Of a stretch of 64,000 bases of DNA, positions 9,438-19,187 are shown in pieces. The notes below the pieces were generated by a model. It did not search any database. It was given only the letters and a program-made list of their open reading frames with translations, and had not been told where the DNA came from. Source of the stretch: Arion vulgaris (Eukaryota; Mollusca; Gastropoda; Stylommatophora; Arionidae); contig CM036759.1 in the NCBI GenBank assembly GCA_020796225.1, forward strand, positions 1 through 64,000. The letters are read 5' to 3'. Each line of letters begins with the position of its first letter. Within the stretch, counting starts at the first letter, position 1. The position numbers and the translations under genes were made by a program.

Positions 9438-9459
9438 TATATATATATATATATATATG
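9438..9459. repeat. (TA)n microsatellite
   Basis: A TA run inside the intron between receptor exons 1 and 2. Similar shorter runs occur at 9290-9306 and 9769-9783. Confidence 0.9.
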
Positions 9460-9529
9460 CAAAGCCGAACTGAAGCCTGGTTTGTATTCTGATTTACTGA
9501 ATAATTAGCTAATTAATACTTTGTGTCTA

Positions 9530-9735
9530 CACTAATCAGCCATGCTAGAAAGATCTTGCTTAAAATCGTCTTGGGACGAATCCACAATAAATTGGAAGAG
9601 GAGATCAACATTGTTCAGGCTGGTTTCAGAAGAGACAGAGGAACTAGGGAGCACATATTAAATATGAGAATCTATCTTTGAAAAATGTAGAGAGATAAAA
9701 CATAGACCTATTTGCTTGCTTTGTTGACTATTCAA
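9530..9735 (+). mobile_element. LINE-G-like reverse transcriptase fragment in intron
   Basis: The plus strand reads ARKILLKIVLGRIHNKLEEE, then INIVQAGFRRDRGTREHILN, then a frameshifted FVDYSKGF-like segment. This is the RT region around the conserved QAGFRxxRGTxD motif and matches the LINE-G copy at about 53930-54060. It is short, lacks the catalytic YADD and lies entirely inside the receptor intron. Confidence 0.75.
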
Positions 9736-9853
9736 AGGGTTTTGTTTGTGTAATACATCACACCAAATATATATATATATATATTCTACTAAAAAAAAGG
9801 AATCGTTATATTTAATAATCCAAAAATACTATTACTAATGTCTTTATATTCAG

Positions 9854-10068
9854 GTTTGTCAATATCTGACCTGCTCAGTCTTATTATGACATGTGTGATC
9901 TGCGTTTTTATAACTCCTACAATGATTACAGCTGATTTGACCATCGACACCGTCGGAGTTGCAGTATTGTTATCCGCATGTGGACGTTGTTCTTTCACAC
10001 GAATTAGCAGTTGTATTACAGCCATGATTACGCTGGAGAGATGTTTGTGTATAACTTTTCCTTTGAAG
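9854..10068 (+). CDS. Chemosensory-type GPCR exon 2 (TM2-TM3)
   Basis: A 215-bp exon with acceptor ttcag ending at 9853 and donor gt at 10069. It encodes LSISDLLSLIMTCVICVFI (TM2), the extracellular loop with a Cys, and SSCITAMITLERCLCITFPLK (TM3 plus the ERC motif). It joins exon 1 (9036-9225) in phase 1 and leaves in phase 0. The reading frame is intact through 135 joined codons. The downstream partner should start with a K-T-I-I-T-P-type segment like 28981, but none is visible nearby, so the gene is incomplete here or continues much further away. Confidence 0.8.
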
Positions 10069-10384
10069 GTGCAGTGTTATGTCAGGTTGTATACAACTTG
10101 TGAAGTGTACATTAGAGCATTATATTAATCAAAACTCTTACATTTTCTTGTGTAGCTATATGGATAGCAATTGTAATTGTGCGTTCGTCATGTACATCCT
10201 TATTCTAATGCTATTGTTACCAACAACTATATTGTGTGTTGGAATGAGAAAGCAGTGCATTAAATCTACTCACATTCTGTAGTATTTCTTCCTCGATCGT
10301 TCTAGGCTGGTTATTATCATTCTCTTTGTGATATATAAACAGCCAAACATCAAAACGTAATGTACGTGCACCAACCTTCAGCAC
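10069..10384. other. Intergenic or intronic, nothing recognised
   Basis: An open stretch at 10155-10280 is hydrophobic but does not match the receptor exon 3 pattern. See the rejected list. Confidence 0.4.
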
Positions 10385-11250
10385 TTATTTGAGCACAGTT
10401 GCTTATCCTTCGATGGGGTGTTCGATTTCAGCCAGCTATTATGTTCGGTTCACTCTCCGCTACCCTTTGACTGTCCCCAGCTAAACCCACAAGACAATGG
10501 GCTGTTATTTTCTATCAGGACAGCGACCCTTAGACGGCCTGCCCTCCCGGGCTTATGAACGCCATCTTCCCAACAAAACCGGTCGTTTTAATAACCACCT
10601 TGGTTTTCGCCCTCTAGCCTTTGATTGTCCCCAATCAACCTACAAGGCAGCAGTAGTTTCCTGCGAGCGGAAACGCGCACTGGCTTTACCTCTGCTGGGC
10701 TTTCCAGTTGTTCTGCTCATTTGGGTATGACGCACACTCTCTTGCCTGCCTTGCTCGGACAGAGGTTCAAAAGAGAACATGCTAGGTATCCGAATTTCGC
10801 CACACGCGGGTCAACATATCTTCGATGGCTTTGGGTCGTGCCCCCAATGCTTTGACCTATGTTGCACAGCTTGCGGTTCAACTGGGCACCCAGCATACTC
10901 ATCGGCTCTTGGGCAGAGGTTCAAGAGAGAGCATGTGTGGCATCATAATTTCACCCTTCGAGGTTCTACATGTATCCTTCGACCATGAGAGTCGAGCATT
11001 GATAGTCACTCTTGGTTCACGCTCGTCTATTTTATGAATTGATCCTATCAAGGGTGACTACCGTTGCATCTTTACTTGTACCAGAGTAGCTCTCCCCGAT
11101 CCCTGCCCCCACCCCCTTTAGTCAGACCGGAACCTAAGTTTGTTTCAAGGTCACCACGTGGAGGTTGGGAGCAGAGTCTTGGTTAGCGCGCCCCTACGCT
11201 AACTCTGCCTCATTTTACCGCAATGACCATGAGCCTTTGACCCCCATGTA
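10385..11250 (-). mobile_element. GC-rich retroelement fragment
   Basis: GC-rich sequence unlike its AT-rich neighbours. It contains a duplicated block of about 154 bp: tcggacagaggttcaaaaga near 10754 against tgggcagaggttcaagagag near 10908. The distal part (11085-11245) matches 46240-46405, which lies upstream of a gag-like remnant on the minus strand. I infer the 5' region and part of ORF1 of an unassigned non-LTR element. No protein domain was recognised. Confidence 0.45.
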
Positions 11251-11339
11251 GTATTTGAGTGCACTTTATTAATTTCCTTTCACACTTGTTACATAAATGA
11301 TCCCTTAAGGTTATGTAATTTTTGTGATGCATTGGGAAG

Positions 11340-12215
11340 AACATGGAACAACACAAAACTAACAGTGCATACGAAGATTCAGATATATCGAGCCTGTGTA
11401 ATTAGTTTTTATTATATGGCTCAGAAACATGGACAGCCTACTCAAGACACGAGAGGAAGTCTAACACATTTTACCTTCGATGTCTCCGCAAGGTTATGAA
11501 CATCAGGTGGTATACGACACGATAACCAATTCTGAAGTACTTCAACGTGCAAACCTGCCTTCCATCATGGGCATGCTCAGCAGTAGACGACTAAGATAGT
11601 TAGGAAGGTGTGAGAAGAATGGAAACGTGCCGCATACCAAAACAAATGTTATTTTGTGAACTTTCGGAGGGAAAGAGGCACGAGGGCAGACTACTTCTCA
11701 GATATAAATATGTCTGCAAGACCTCAATAAAAAACATTTCTATAGGTCCCAGCAGGTGTGAAAAAAACTAGCGGATGACAGGGTTGTGTGCAAAGTGATA
11801 TTGCCCAAGGACGCAGAATCTTTTGAGAAGAGACATTCTTCTCCTTCTTCTTCTTCTTCTTTGCGTTCGTTCTTTACGACCAATTTTAATCACTCTCTGT
11901 GAAATATTTGATCTTTGCCAAGAATGTGTATACGGTGCACATTGGTTTTGGTAGGCCCCTAAACGCATAAACTTTACACGCTTAGGACATGTGCATCCGA
12001 TTTCAGCCAAACCTCCTTAGTCGCCTCTTACGACATGCGTGGCAGGTAACAGTGGTTATATTCTTTAGAACCCAAATTTGAGCCCCGGTAACCACTCGGG
12101 TGGAGAAGAGACATATATGAGCTGAAAGACAAGAGAGAAAAGCGAAAAATCAGAAGTTGTCACAGTAAAACACTTGCCATTTGACCGTCTGTAAAAACGA
12201 AAAGGGACATACATA
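11340..12215 (+). mobile_element. LINE-A 3' end, interrupted by SINE-3
   Basis: The plus strand encodes the LINE-A tail: IQIYRACVIS, YGSETWTAYSRHERK, LRCLRKVMNIRWYDT, SEVLQRANLPSIMGML, MLFCELSEGKRHEGRPLLRY, with several frameshifts. SINE-3 occupies 11837-12102, and the LINE resumes at 12115 with the terminal block cagaagttgtcacagtaaaa shared with 55650-55675. It ends in a (CATA)n tract. Confidence 0.8.
11837..12102 (-). mobile_element. SINE-3 with 12-bp target-site duplication
   Basis: A 266-bp element in minus orientation flanked by exact copies of gagaagagacat (11825-11836 and 12103-12114). It begins ccacccgagtggttaccggg, which resembles the A-box region of class II tRNAs, carries the core gcatgtcgtaagaggcgac and ends in a (GAA)n tail at 11840-11866. 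A second copy at 41606-42686 is split by LINE-B. The open frame over it ends in a poly-Arg run that is only the translated GAA tail. Confidence 0.85.
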
Positions 12216-12310
12216 CATCCATTTATACGCACATATATACATACATACATACAATGCATACATACATACATATATACATACATACATACATACATACGTA
12301 CGTACATAAG
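12195..12310. repeat. (CATA)n microsatellite
   Basis: Interrupted cata/tatg repeats at the 3' end of the LINE-A copy. Confidence 0.9.
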
Positions 12311-12320
12311 TTTGCTGGCG

Positions 12321-12779
12321 TAAGTTTTTCTGTAAATACATAACATAATAGTTAATTTATTTTATATTTTTTCTGGCCTGGCATAGGTGTCACGCACAGA
12401 TATTAGTTCCCTCACCTATACATGTCTCGTGTTTAAATATTTAAATTCGTATCATATTGTTAAAGCACATCTGGCCACTTTTAGAATTTCCACGTTCTCA
12501 CTTTCTCAACTTTGTCGTTTTCTTATTGTATTTCAGCATACACTATCTACATACATTTATATTTTTACAGTTAAAATATTTTATGTTACTATTATATGCA
12601 TTCGTAGGACGGGTAAATATATCTACATATATCTAAATCTATGGGCTTGCAGGTATATACATATCGTTATGCATATGTACGATAAAGGCCTGAAACGTGT
12701 TTAATCCACTTAAATAGAAAATTAATGGGAAATATATTTAAAGAAATAAAAAATAAATATTAACAATAATAATTCCTCT
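12321..12779. other. AT-rich, no gene recognised
   Basis: Low-complexity AT-rich sequence. The open frame on the plus strand has no recognisable domain. Confidence 0.5.
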
Positions 12780-13410
12780 CGTACCGTTATACGTTACATA
12801 GGGCCTGCAAGTAATTTCTCCATACCGCTCTATCCTGGGAAATTCGTTCAACCTCCTCCATTGAACTGAGACCGATATTTCTTGCTTCTCTCAGCAAAGT
12901 TCGTTTCAGAGTTTCCTTAGGTTGTCCTCTCTTTCTTATCCCTTTGCATCCCACTTCACTGTCTACTTTGTTATTCGTTGATCATTTCTTCTCAAGGTGT
13001 GTCCAGCATATCTCCACTTCAATGCTTGCTTTGATATTTGTTGATAATTTCTTCTCAAGGTGTGCCCAACATATCTCCATCTTCTCTTTCTTATAGTTCT
13101 CACTAGTGGTTGATCATACATTTCTCTGATTTCATCGCTTTTCCTGAATTCGTTCCTTTTTATGTTCATTATTTTTCGCAGACATCTATTTTCAAATGCA
13201 TTCAACTTTCTTTCTACATCGTTAGTCATTTTCCAACTCTCGATTGCATATTTTAGGATTGATACAATATTTGAATTGAAAATTCGTAATTTAGTTTTAA
13301 TACTAATTAACTTGTAGTTCCATATTTTATTTAGACTTTTAAAAGCTGATGTTACTTTACCAATTCGTATCATAATTTCTTTTTAACAGTTCCTGTGCAA
13401 TCAAAATTGC
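12780..13410 (-). mobile_element. LINE-D 3' end fragment
   Basis: The minus strand from 13373 reads IRIGKVTSAFKSLNKIW, KTKLRIFNSNIVSILKYA, NAFENRCLRKIMNI and TIRKRRWRYVGHTLRR. This is the post-RT tail of an APE-type LINE (KTKLRIFNS..VL.YG.E.W and RRW.W.GH.LRR). The segment QALKWRYAGHTLRR near 13000 duplicates a GHTLRR block of about 60 bp. The copy at 37690-38290 matches nearly the whole length. Confidence 0.8.
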
Positions 13411-13559
13411 ATGTTCCTCCAAAATTAGTCGTAGGGTAATTATTTGGTCTATGCAGCTTTTTTCAGGTCTAAAAGCAGCTTGTTATTCTCTCAGGGTTGT
13501 GTTCAATGCTCCTTTGATGCTATTAAGAATGATTTTGGAAAACAAAGAATAGTAACATT

Positions 13560-13660
13560 GCCACCTACAGGGCATGTCGTAAAAGGCGATTGACGTAGAG
13601 GCCTGTAGTAGTTTTTCGAGCTAGTACAGGGCTCCTGAAAAGTAAATCAAGGGAAAAAAA
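13560..13660 (+). repeat. Fragment with SINE-3-like core
   Basis: Contains ggcatgtcgtaaaaggcgat at 13572-13591, close to the core of SINE-3 (gcatgtcgtaagaggcgac). The flanks differ, so this is either a diverged SINE-3 piece or another SINE sharing the core. Confidence 0.4.
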
Positions 13661-13789
13661 GTAAATCAAGGGAAAAAAAGTAAAAACAAGAACAAGAAAA
13701 GAATAGAAAGGAACAGCCCGTGAATTGGCTATAGAAAGGTCACCTGAATCGCAAGACACTCTCTTCACACTAAACATAAATGACTATAG

Positions 13790-14654
13790 AAATACCAACA
13801 ATAACAATATGCCAAAGGTTTCTGCTTAATTAGCAAATGTATTAAATTCTCAATCATGAGTCCTCATGGACTCGCATCCTAGAAAGAAAATTCATTGTCG
13901 TAATACAATACTTAACGACTTGTAATTCATGCACCATGTAAACAAAAGAAAAGGTCTTAATTATGCATTAATACTATTCTCGAATTTAGTGACATAAATT
14001 AATACACTTGTTCATTAGTAGGAAATAATAGTCTTGTCCCAGAATTGTATTAATTCTAATGACTCGATTCTTCTGCTGACGTTAGAAAAGTCATTCGCTG
14101 GAAATTACTATAAAGTTCTGCATATAGGGACAGGCAATACTCTGTTCCATCTAACGGGAAAACTTGAATGCTGAGAACAATTCCCGATAACGGGAATAGG
14201 CTGCTGGCTGCTCAGTTTGGTTCCTTCTAGAAATGTTCTTACGAAAAGTCTACACTACCTTGGCTCACTTGGATAAGTAGTCTAAGGTCAACAACGCTAA
14301 ACTTCATCCCTCATAATTCTTCCACACTTAACATTAATTATACGTTAAGTGATATATGCAACTAGGCATGCCATTTATCACAAATAGTCCTATCACAGTT
14401 TTTCCTCTTATCAACTGGTAACACTACCTTATTATAACACAGATGGAAAAATGTTCCTCTCAAAAACTCTAACATACACATCACAACGTCGTCACTTTTT
14501 ATCTAATACATAATAACGGAGTTATTTATCAATACCTGTCAATAAACTCGTCTGCTTATTTCTTATCACGAATCAAATCCGCGAACACAATTTACAATTT
14601 TACCTATCTAATTTCCCACGTCTTCTCGTAACACATCATGTCTTCGCTTGTCAG
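13790..14654. other. AT-rich, no gene recognised
   Basis: No domain or tandem structure was recognised. Confidence 0.4.
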
Positions 14655-14865
14655 CCACTCCAATGGCGATCTCTTCAGCTTACTGTTCTCTGGTCAACCT
14701 CCAATGGTGATCTCTTCAGCTTACTGTTCTCTGTTCAACCTCCAATGGTGATCTCTTCAACTTACTGTTCTCTGGTCAACCTCCAATGGTGATCTCTTCA
14801 GCTTACTGTTCTCTGGTTAATCTCAAATGGCGATCTCTTCAGCTTCTCTCCTCTAACTGTACTGT
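14655..14865 (+). repeat. 41-bp minisatellite, five units
   Basis: Units anchored on caatggygatctcttcag start at 14661, 14702, 14743, 14784 and 14825, an exact 41-bp period. They are followed by shorter actgttctct and ctctacagtggttt echoes up to about 14960. Confidence 0.9.
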
Positions 14866-14984
14866 TCTCTACCGTACTGTTCTCTGACTTCTGTTCTCTG
14901 ACTACTGTTCTCTACAGTGGTTTCTGTCGAACTCTCTGACTTCTGTTCTCTACAGTGGTTTATGTCATATTCTCCCTAAATCTA

Positions 14985-15060
14985 TCGCTCCTGGGGTTTG
15001 GGTTGACCCCGACTATACCCTAATTAACATACCAGTCAAACTGTTACAGACCATCCTATG
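14985..15060 (+). repeat. Dispersed motif shared with 44605-44665
   Basis: The segments ggtttgggttgacc, ctataccctaatta and aaactgttac occur here and at 44605-44660 in the same order and spacing. Short ctctctacagtggttt-type echoes precede both. Probably an end of the same dispersed element. Confidence 0.55.
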
Positions 15061-15940
15061 CCATCTAGAACTTTAGCTCTATCCATAAAGTTCTAAAGTT
15101 TCCTTTTCGCTACTCAACCATAAAGTACCAAGATCAATCTTCCAAAGAATCTATTCAAAGTTACCAAATTCTAAACCATACAACAACAAAAATCACATAG
15201 GACAACGTCCGTATACAACCATCATATGTTCAAAACAAAAAAATATATACCAGGAAAATGTCATTTTCTACTCTGGCTCATAAATGCACCAACACAATTT
15301 CCGTTAAGTCAACATTCAAGGCAACATTATACAAAAATATAATAACATCCAGTACATTGCTTCATCATCCAAACAAATTAACCCTTGCAATGGTAAAATA
15401 CATCATAAAAAAAACCAATGTACATCCCCCATCTTCCATTTTTCTTTAATTTCCTCCGCTATTACATAGTAAGGAGGAAAAAAAAATTACTTCTATTTGA
15501 GACTGGTTAAGCCAATGCGGAACTTCTCTTGTCGCTCGTCTACTCGGACCGTCAGTCCTAACTCTGGTTATCTCATTATCTCCCCTTTTGCCTTCCATAC
15601 ACAACTCTTAAATCCGACAATATGCTCCATTTTCTTGTCTCTCCCTTGCTCCGCTCATACATAAGACAATTCCGCATCACCACTGAATGCACATAATTTC
15701 AGAAACCATATTAACCAAACCAAATCTCACTGGCATCTTGGTTACACTTCAACCTTCTCCAATCATCTAGTCAGGGTACTATAATTTGACCAGGATGGTA
15801 ACAAAAAATTTTAAAAAATGAATATAGAGACAATATCATAACTTATCATTAATACGTCCAAGCAAAATTCATCATATTCTTGTCAATTCCACTACATGGC
15901 ATTAAGGAACACATACAACGAATCATATACAAAATATAAC
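15061..15940. other. AT-rich, no gene recognised
   Basis: No coding domain was recognised. The 3' part is upstream of a receptor exon 1. Confidence 0.4.
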
Positions 15941-16127
15941 ATGTTTCATAACGTAACATCAGTTGATATTTTTGTTTTAAGTACCGAAGTGTTAGTTTGT
16001 TTTAATTGGTTTGTATTTTGTGCACTGTGTCAGTTAATAAACATCTTTGGAATCGTAACAAACATTATAAACATCATCTGTTTTGTGAAACAAGGATTCA
16101 AAGATTCAGTGAACATCAGTCTGTTAG
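15941..16127 (+). CDS. Chemosensory-type GPCR exon 1 (N-terminus and TM1)
   Basis: The ATG at 15941 starts MFHNVTSVDIFVLSTEV, followed by TM1 (CQLINIFGIVTNIINIICF) and GFKDSVNISLL plus one base before a GT donor at 16128. It is one codon shorter than the 9036 exon and very similar to it. An in-frame ATG at 15896 would add 15 residues, but the MFHNVTS start is shared with the 9036 copy and is preferred. The next compatible exons on this strand are exon 2 at 28067-28269 and exon 3 at 28981-29431. Together they would make a gene with a first intron of about 11.9 kb filled with LINEs. Confidence 0.75.
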
Positions 16128-16199
16128 GTATCTACGTATTCCATCAGTACTTATACTTTCCAAAATGATTAATTCTCATTGTTCCTATATCATCTATAG

Positions 16200-16500
16200 T
16201 GGCTGATTCGCCCTTGTGTTGCCGGAACCCGTAAGAGAAGCAGAAAATAGTAATGTACCTACAAGGCATGTACCTACAATGTACCTAGGAAAGCTAACCT
16301 AGTAAATAAAATGTGTCGCAGAAATCGGATGTGATGGCCTACTCATAGGCGCATAGCAGACACAGCGTACAATCGCTATTAGGCACGGATCACATGTAAA
16401 TCATAAAGATTGGTTAACATGTGGTAGAAATGTAGCGTTCACAGAAGAAGTGATTGATTGTGATGCATCGTAATAGTAAATTATATAATAAGCTATTCAA
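16200..16500. repeat. Dispersed repeat fragment
   Basis: The block 16313-16355 (aaatcggatgtgatggccta core) recurs at 57712-57753 next to the 43-bp satellite. Short gtacctac repeats occur at 16255-16290. Possibly part of another SINE. Confidence 0.4.
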
Positions 16501-16894
16501 TGTCAAGTGAGAAGTTTCAATAACGTTGTTACACAGTAATAAAGTTGTATACATCTGGGAGCATGGAGTAATGTATCTTTTATGTTTCCAATACTGTAAT
16601 CACCACACCAGTCATCATGTTATCTAATTATCTGCATTTGTACATACTATTATTAAATACTCTGGTTCTTCTAAAACAATCTTCTGTCATCATTCATCCA
16701 CAAACACTTTCCCAACTGTCATACTAAATTATATTTATACAAGAAAATACGAATTACATTTATTTATGTAATTAATTCCAACAGATATAACATTCAAACA
16801 GAGATAAATTTATTCTATACAGTTTAAGAAATGCATATGCAATACAAGTATATGTATCATACCATAACATACTTTTTATGCTTGTGTAACTCTA
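16501..16894. other. AT-rich, no gene recognised
   Basis: Nothing was recognised in this stretch. Confidence 0.4.
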
Positions 16895-17455
16895 AAAAAT
16901 GTTCTATCCACTAGAGCGTTCAATATAGTTACACAGTTATTCTTCTTCGCTAAATGTTTCTATCCTCTAGGATATCTTACTTTTCTAGAGAGACTGTAAC
17001 ATGGTTCTAGCCACTAGGAAGTGATAAACAGTTATACGTCTTCTTCTTGATCTCTGAATTTTGGATCTAGCCACTCTGGAGTTCTAAATAGTTACACAAC
17101 TTGTTTTTGATCGTTGAATGTTTTGCTTACCAACAAAGGAACCCTTTCATACCTCGTGGTATATAGGTCAATGCAGTGTTAGGCCTGTATTTTTCATTGA
17201 CCGTCGGCACACGATGGTTGATGGGGTCAGCATCACGACGGACGCCTTTACTTTCCCAGAGCATGTCTGGTATCCAGTTGAGGCTGGTCGACCTGGAGCG
17301 GTCGCGTAGAAAAATTCCACGCGCACTGCTGGAGTTGAACCCAGACAAACAGCCTTGAGAAGCGAGTTCATTAACAACTACGCTACCGCGGCTCTCTTTG
17401 CTTACCAACAAGAGTCATAAATAGTTATACAACTGTTTTTGACCTCGAAAGGATC
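16895..17455 (+). repeat. Degenerate ~60-bp tandem repeat, interrupted by SINE-1
   Basis: About five diverged units share ttct(a)(t/g)cc(a)cta, agttacac and cttgtttttgatc blocks at about 60-bp spacing (for example 17051 and 17111). The last unit is split at 17136 by SINE-1 and resumes at 17412 with agtcataaatagttatac. Confidence 0.7.
17137..17396 (-). mobile_element. SINE-1, tRNA-derived, with 15-bp target-site duplication
   Basis: A 260-bp element flanked by an exact 15-bp duplication, tttgcttaccaacaa (17122-17136 and 17397-17411). On the minus strand the head has an A-box-like tagcgtagttgt (about 17386-17375) and a B-box gggttcaactcc (17342-17331), spaced as in a tRNA gene. The body has no coding capacity. 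Transcription would be by RNA polymerase III from the internal promoter. Confidence 0.9.
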
Positions 17456-17934
17456 AAATTCAAAAGGGTGGCTCTCTCGCTTCGTCTTCTCTCCGACTGT
17501 CAACGCTCTGAATATGAAGGTATCTGAAATTCTAATATGAGGAAATCTGTATCTGTCCTACTTTCTGTCAATACCAGGGCTCTATCTAGTAAGTACCACT
17601 AGATAACTTCTCGGGTGAGATGCTGTTGAATTTAAAGAAACGTCTATATATTGTGATTAGCAACTAGAGGGCAGATTAGCTAGAGCATACAATACGTCGT
17701 TGTAAAGCGAATGTGACCATGTGTGACACATAATGGGAGTATAGGGAATAACGGCAAGGATGTCACTATTGCTTCTCTCTGAATTCATTTAGTATCTATT
17801 TAATGAAACAAATGCGTTTATCTATCACTAAGCCCATATATGGGAAAGTTAGCAACAGCAAGTTGCGATACACATGGATTTAGAGACATTACACGTTTCC
17901 TTGTATATGTATATATGATATGCAGCTATATGCT
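17456..17934. other. No gene recognised
   Basis: Non-repetitive AT-rich sequence without a recognised feature. Confidence 0.4.
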
Positions 17935-17954
17935 GTTGTAGGTTGTTATAGGCC

Positions 17955-18035
17955 TAAAGTGGTTCGAGATCGTCTCTAATGGTTTCGGAAGTTAAGTGAG
18001 CGCCGTGTTGATAAAATGGTGAGGGACTGGGGATT
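17955..18035 (+). ncRNA. Possible 5S rRNA-derived fragment
   Basis: The segment tttcggaagttaagtgagcg at 17983-18002 resembles the 5S rRNA internal control region (cggaag(c/t)taagca). It is preceded by cgagatcgtctc, like the cgatctcgtctg of 5S, and followed by ggtgagggactgggga, like gggtgaccgcctggga. The 5' third and the terminal stem are not recognisable. It may be a 5S pseudogene or the head of a 5S-derived SINE. Confidence 0.3.
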
Positions 18036-19187
18036 CATTCTCATAGAAATATACGTAGATATATATATAATTATAAGGAGAATTAAAGTACCGATTAATC
18101 AGACGTTTGGCTTGGTCGTCATGGGGTGGTCAGCATACCTTCGGCCAGAACGTCTGACGAGAGGGGTGTCTCTGACGACCACCAGCAAAGGATGGTGTTG
18201 TATACTATGAGTATTTACGGTTGCAGGGGTTGTCAGGATAAGTCGGTCATAAATGAGCAATGACTTCGATCATGGTTTCGATCGAAGTTAATTTCCTAGT
18301 TGGATTCAACCATAGTAGAACAGGGGTAAGCGTTCATACAATAATCGTTATGGTTTTTGGTGTGGCCAGAAGAGAGTGTCAAGAAAGGTCTGGGGTTTCG
18401 ATTGGTATGTATAAATCTCAAAAAGAACAGGTTAGTGTAGTTCTTTCACTTCGCACAATCAGTCATTCTTCTATCATCACAGCCATTATGGTTCTTTAAA
18501 TCTCACTTGTAACCATTATCAATAACTCATCTCTGTACATAAATCGTTCTCAGGTTTATTGTATTCAGTTATCAGTTATATGGGGACTATCATCATAGCA
18601 CTCCGGACACGTCCATATGTGCTCTGATCTCCTCCTCAGCAAATTCAGGAGCGTCCAGCGACCCAACACGCCAGTTCGATGTTGATTAATCAATCTCTTT
18701 GCATATTTAGTTTGCTAATCTTTTTGGGCTGCACCAATATTGACACCCATCTCTTTTAAACTGGTCAGCGAGTGGGATTCACAGCCCTGAAACTCCTCTG
18801 TTCGGAAAGACTCCTCAATGCTTTCACAGATTTATTGTATTATAGTCCTCAATGGCATCATGTCATTACAGAGTATATTATAGTTCACGGGTCTCACACT
18901 ATCAGTCACATTCTGGTCTAATACGGTCTTAGAACATAAGTATATTCCCTGTATCTACTACTGTACTATTTCCTAACGTTACTTACAATCATTATAGTTG
19001 TCAGTACCTTCGGTTGTGGCTATTCTCCTCAAGCTATTCTAAAACCGTATAGCCTCTTTAATTTACATGTTTAGTTTATCTATCTATTAAAGTCAATATA
19101 TTGATAGCATGATGTCATAATTGCAATCACTACGATGTCTACCTCTAATGTTATTTAGAGTTATTTACATCCATTTGATGCAACGAA
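18036..19187. other. No gene recognised
   Basis: Contains an imperfect inverted repeat (18099-18111 with 18144-18157) and a second 8-bp pair (18114-18121 with 18173-18180). No protein domain was identified. Confidence 0.4.

Noticed and set aside
10155..10280. Hydrophobic open stretch downstream of receptor exon 2, considered as exon 3.
   Set aside because: It lacks the TIITPKR start, the TM5-TM6 pattern and a matching phase seen in the exon at 28981.
11768..12010. Frame ending in a poly-Arg run, also found at 42510-42690, considered as a small basic protein.
   Set aside because: Both lie in SINE-3. The Arg run is the translated (GAA/AGA)n tail of the element.
18099..18180. Two interleaved inverted repeats suggesting a pseudoknot-like RNA.
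   Set aside because: Stems are short (8 and about 13 bp), no second copy exists in the window to test covariation, and there is no known family match.
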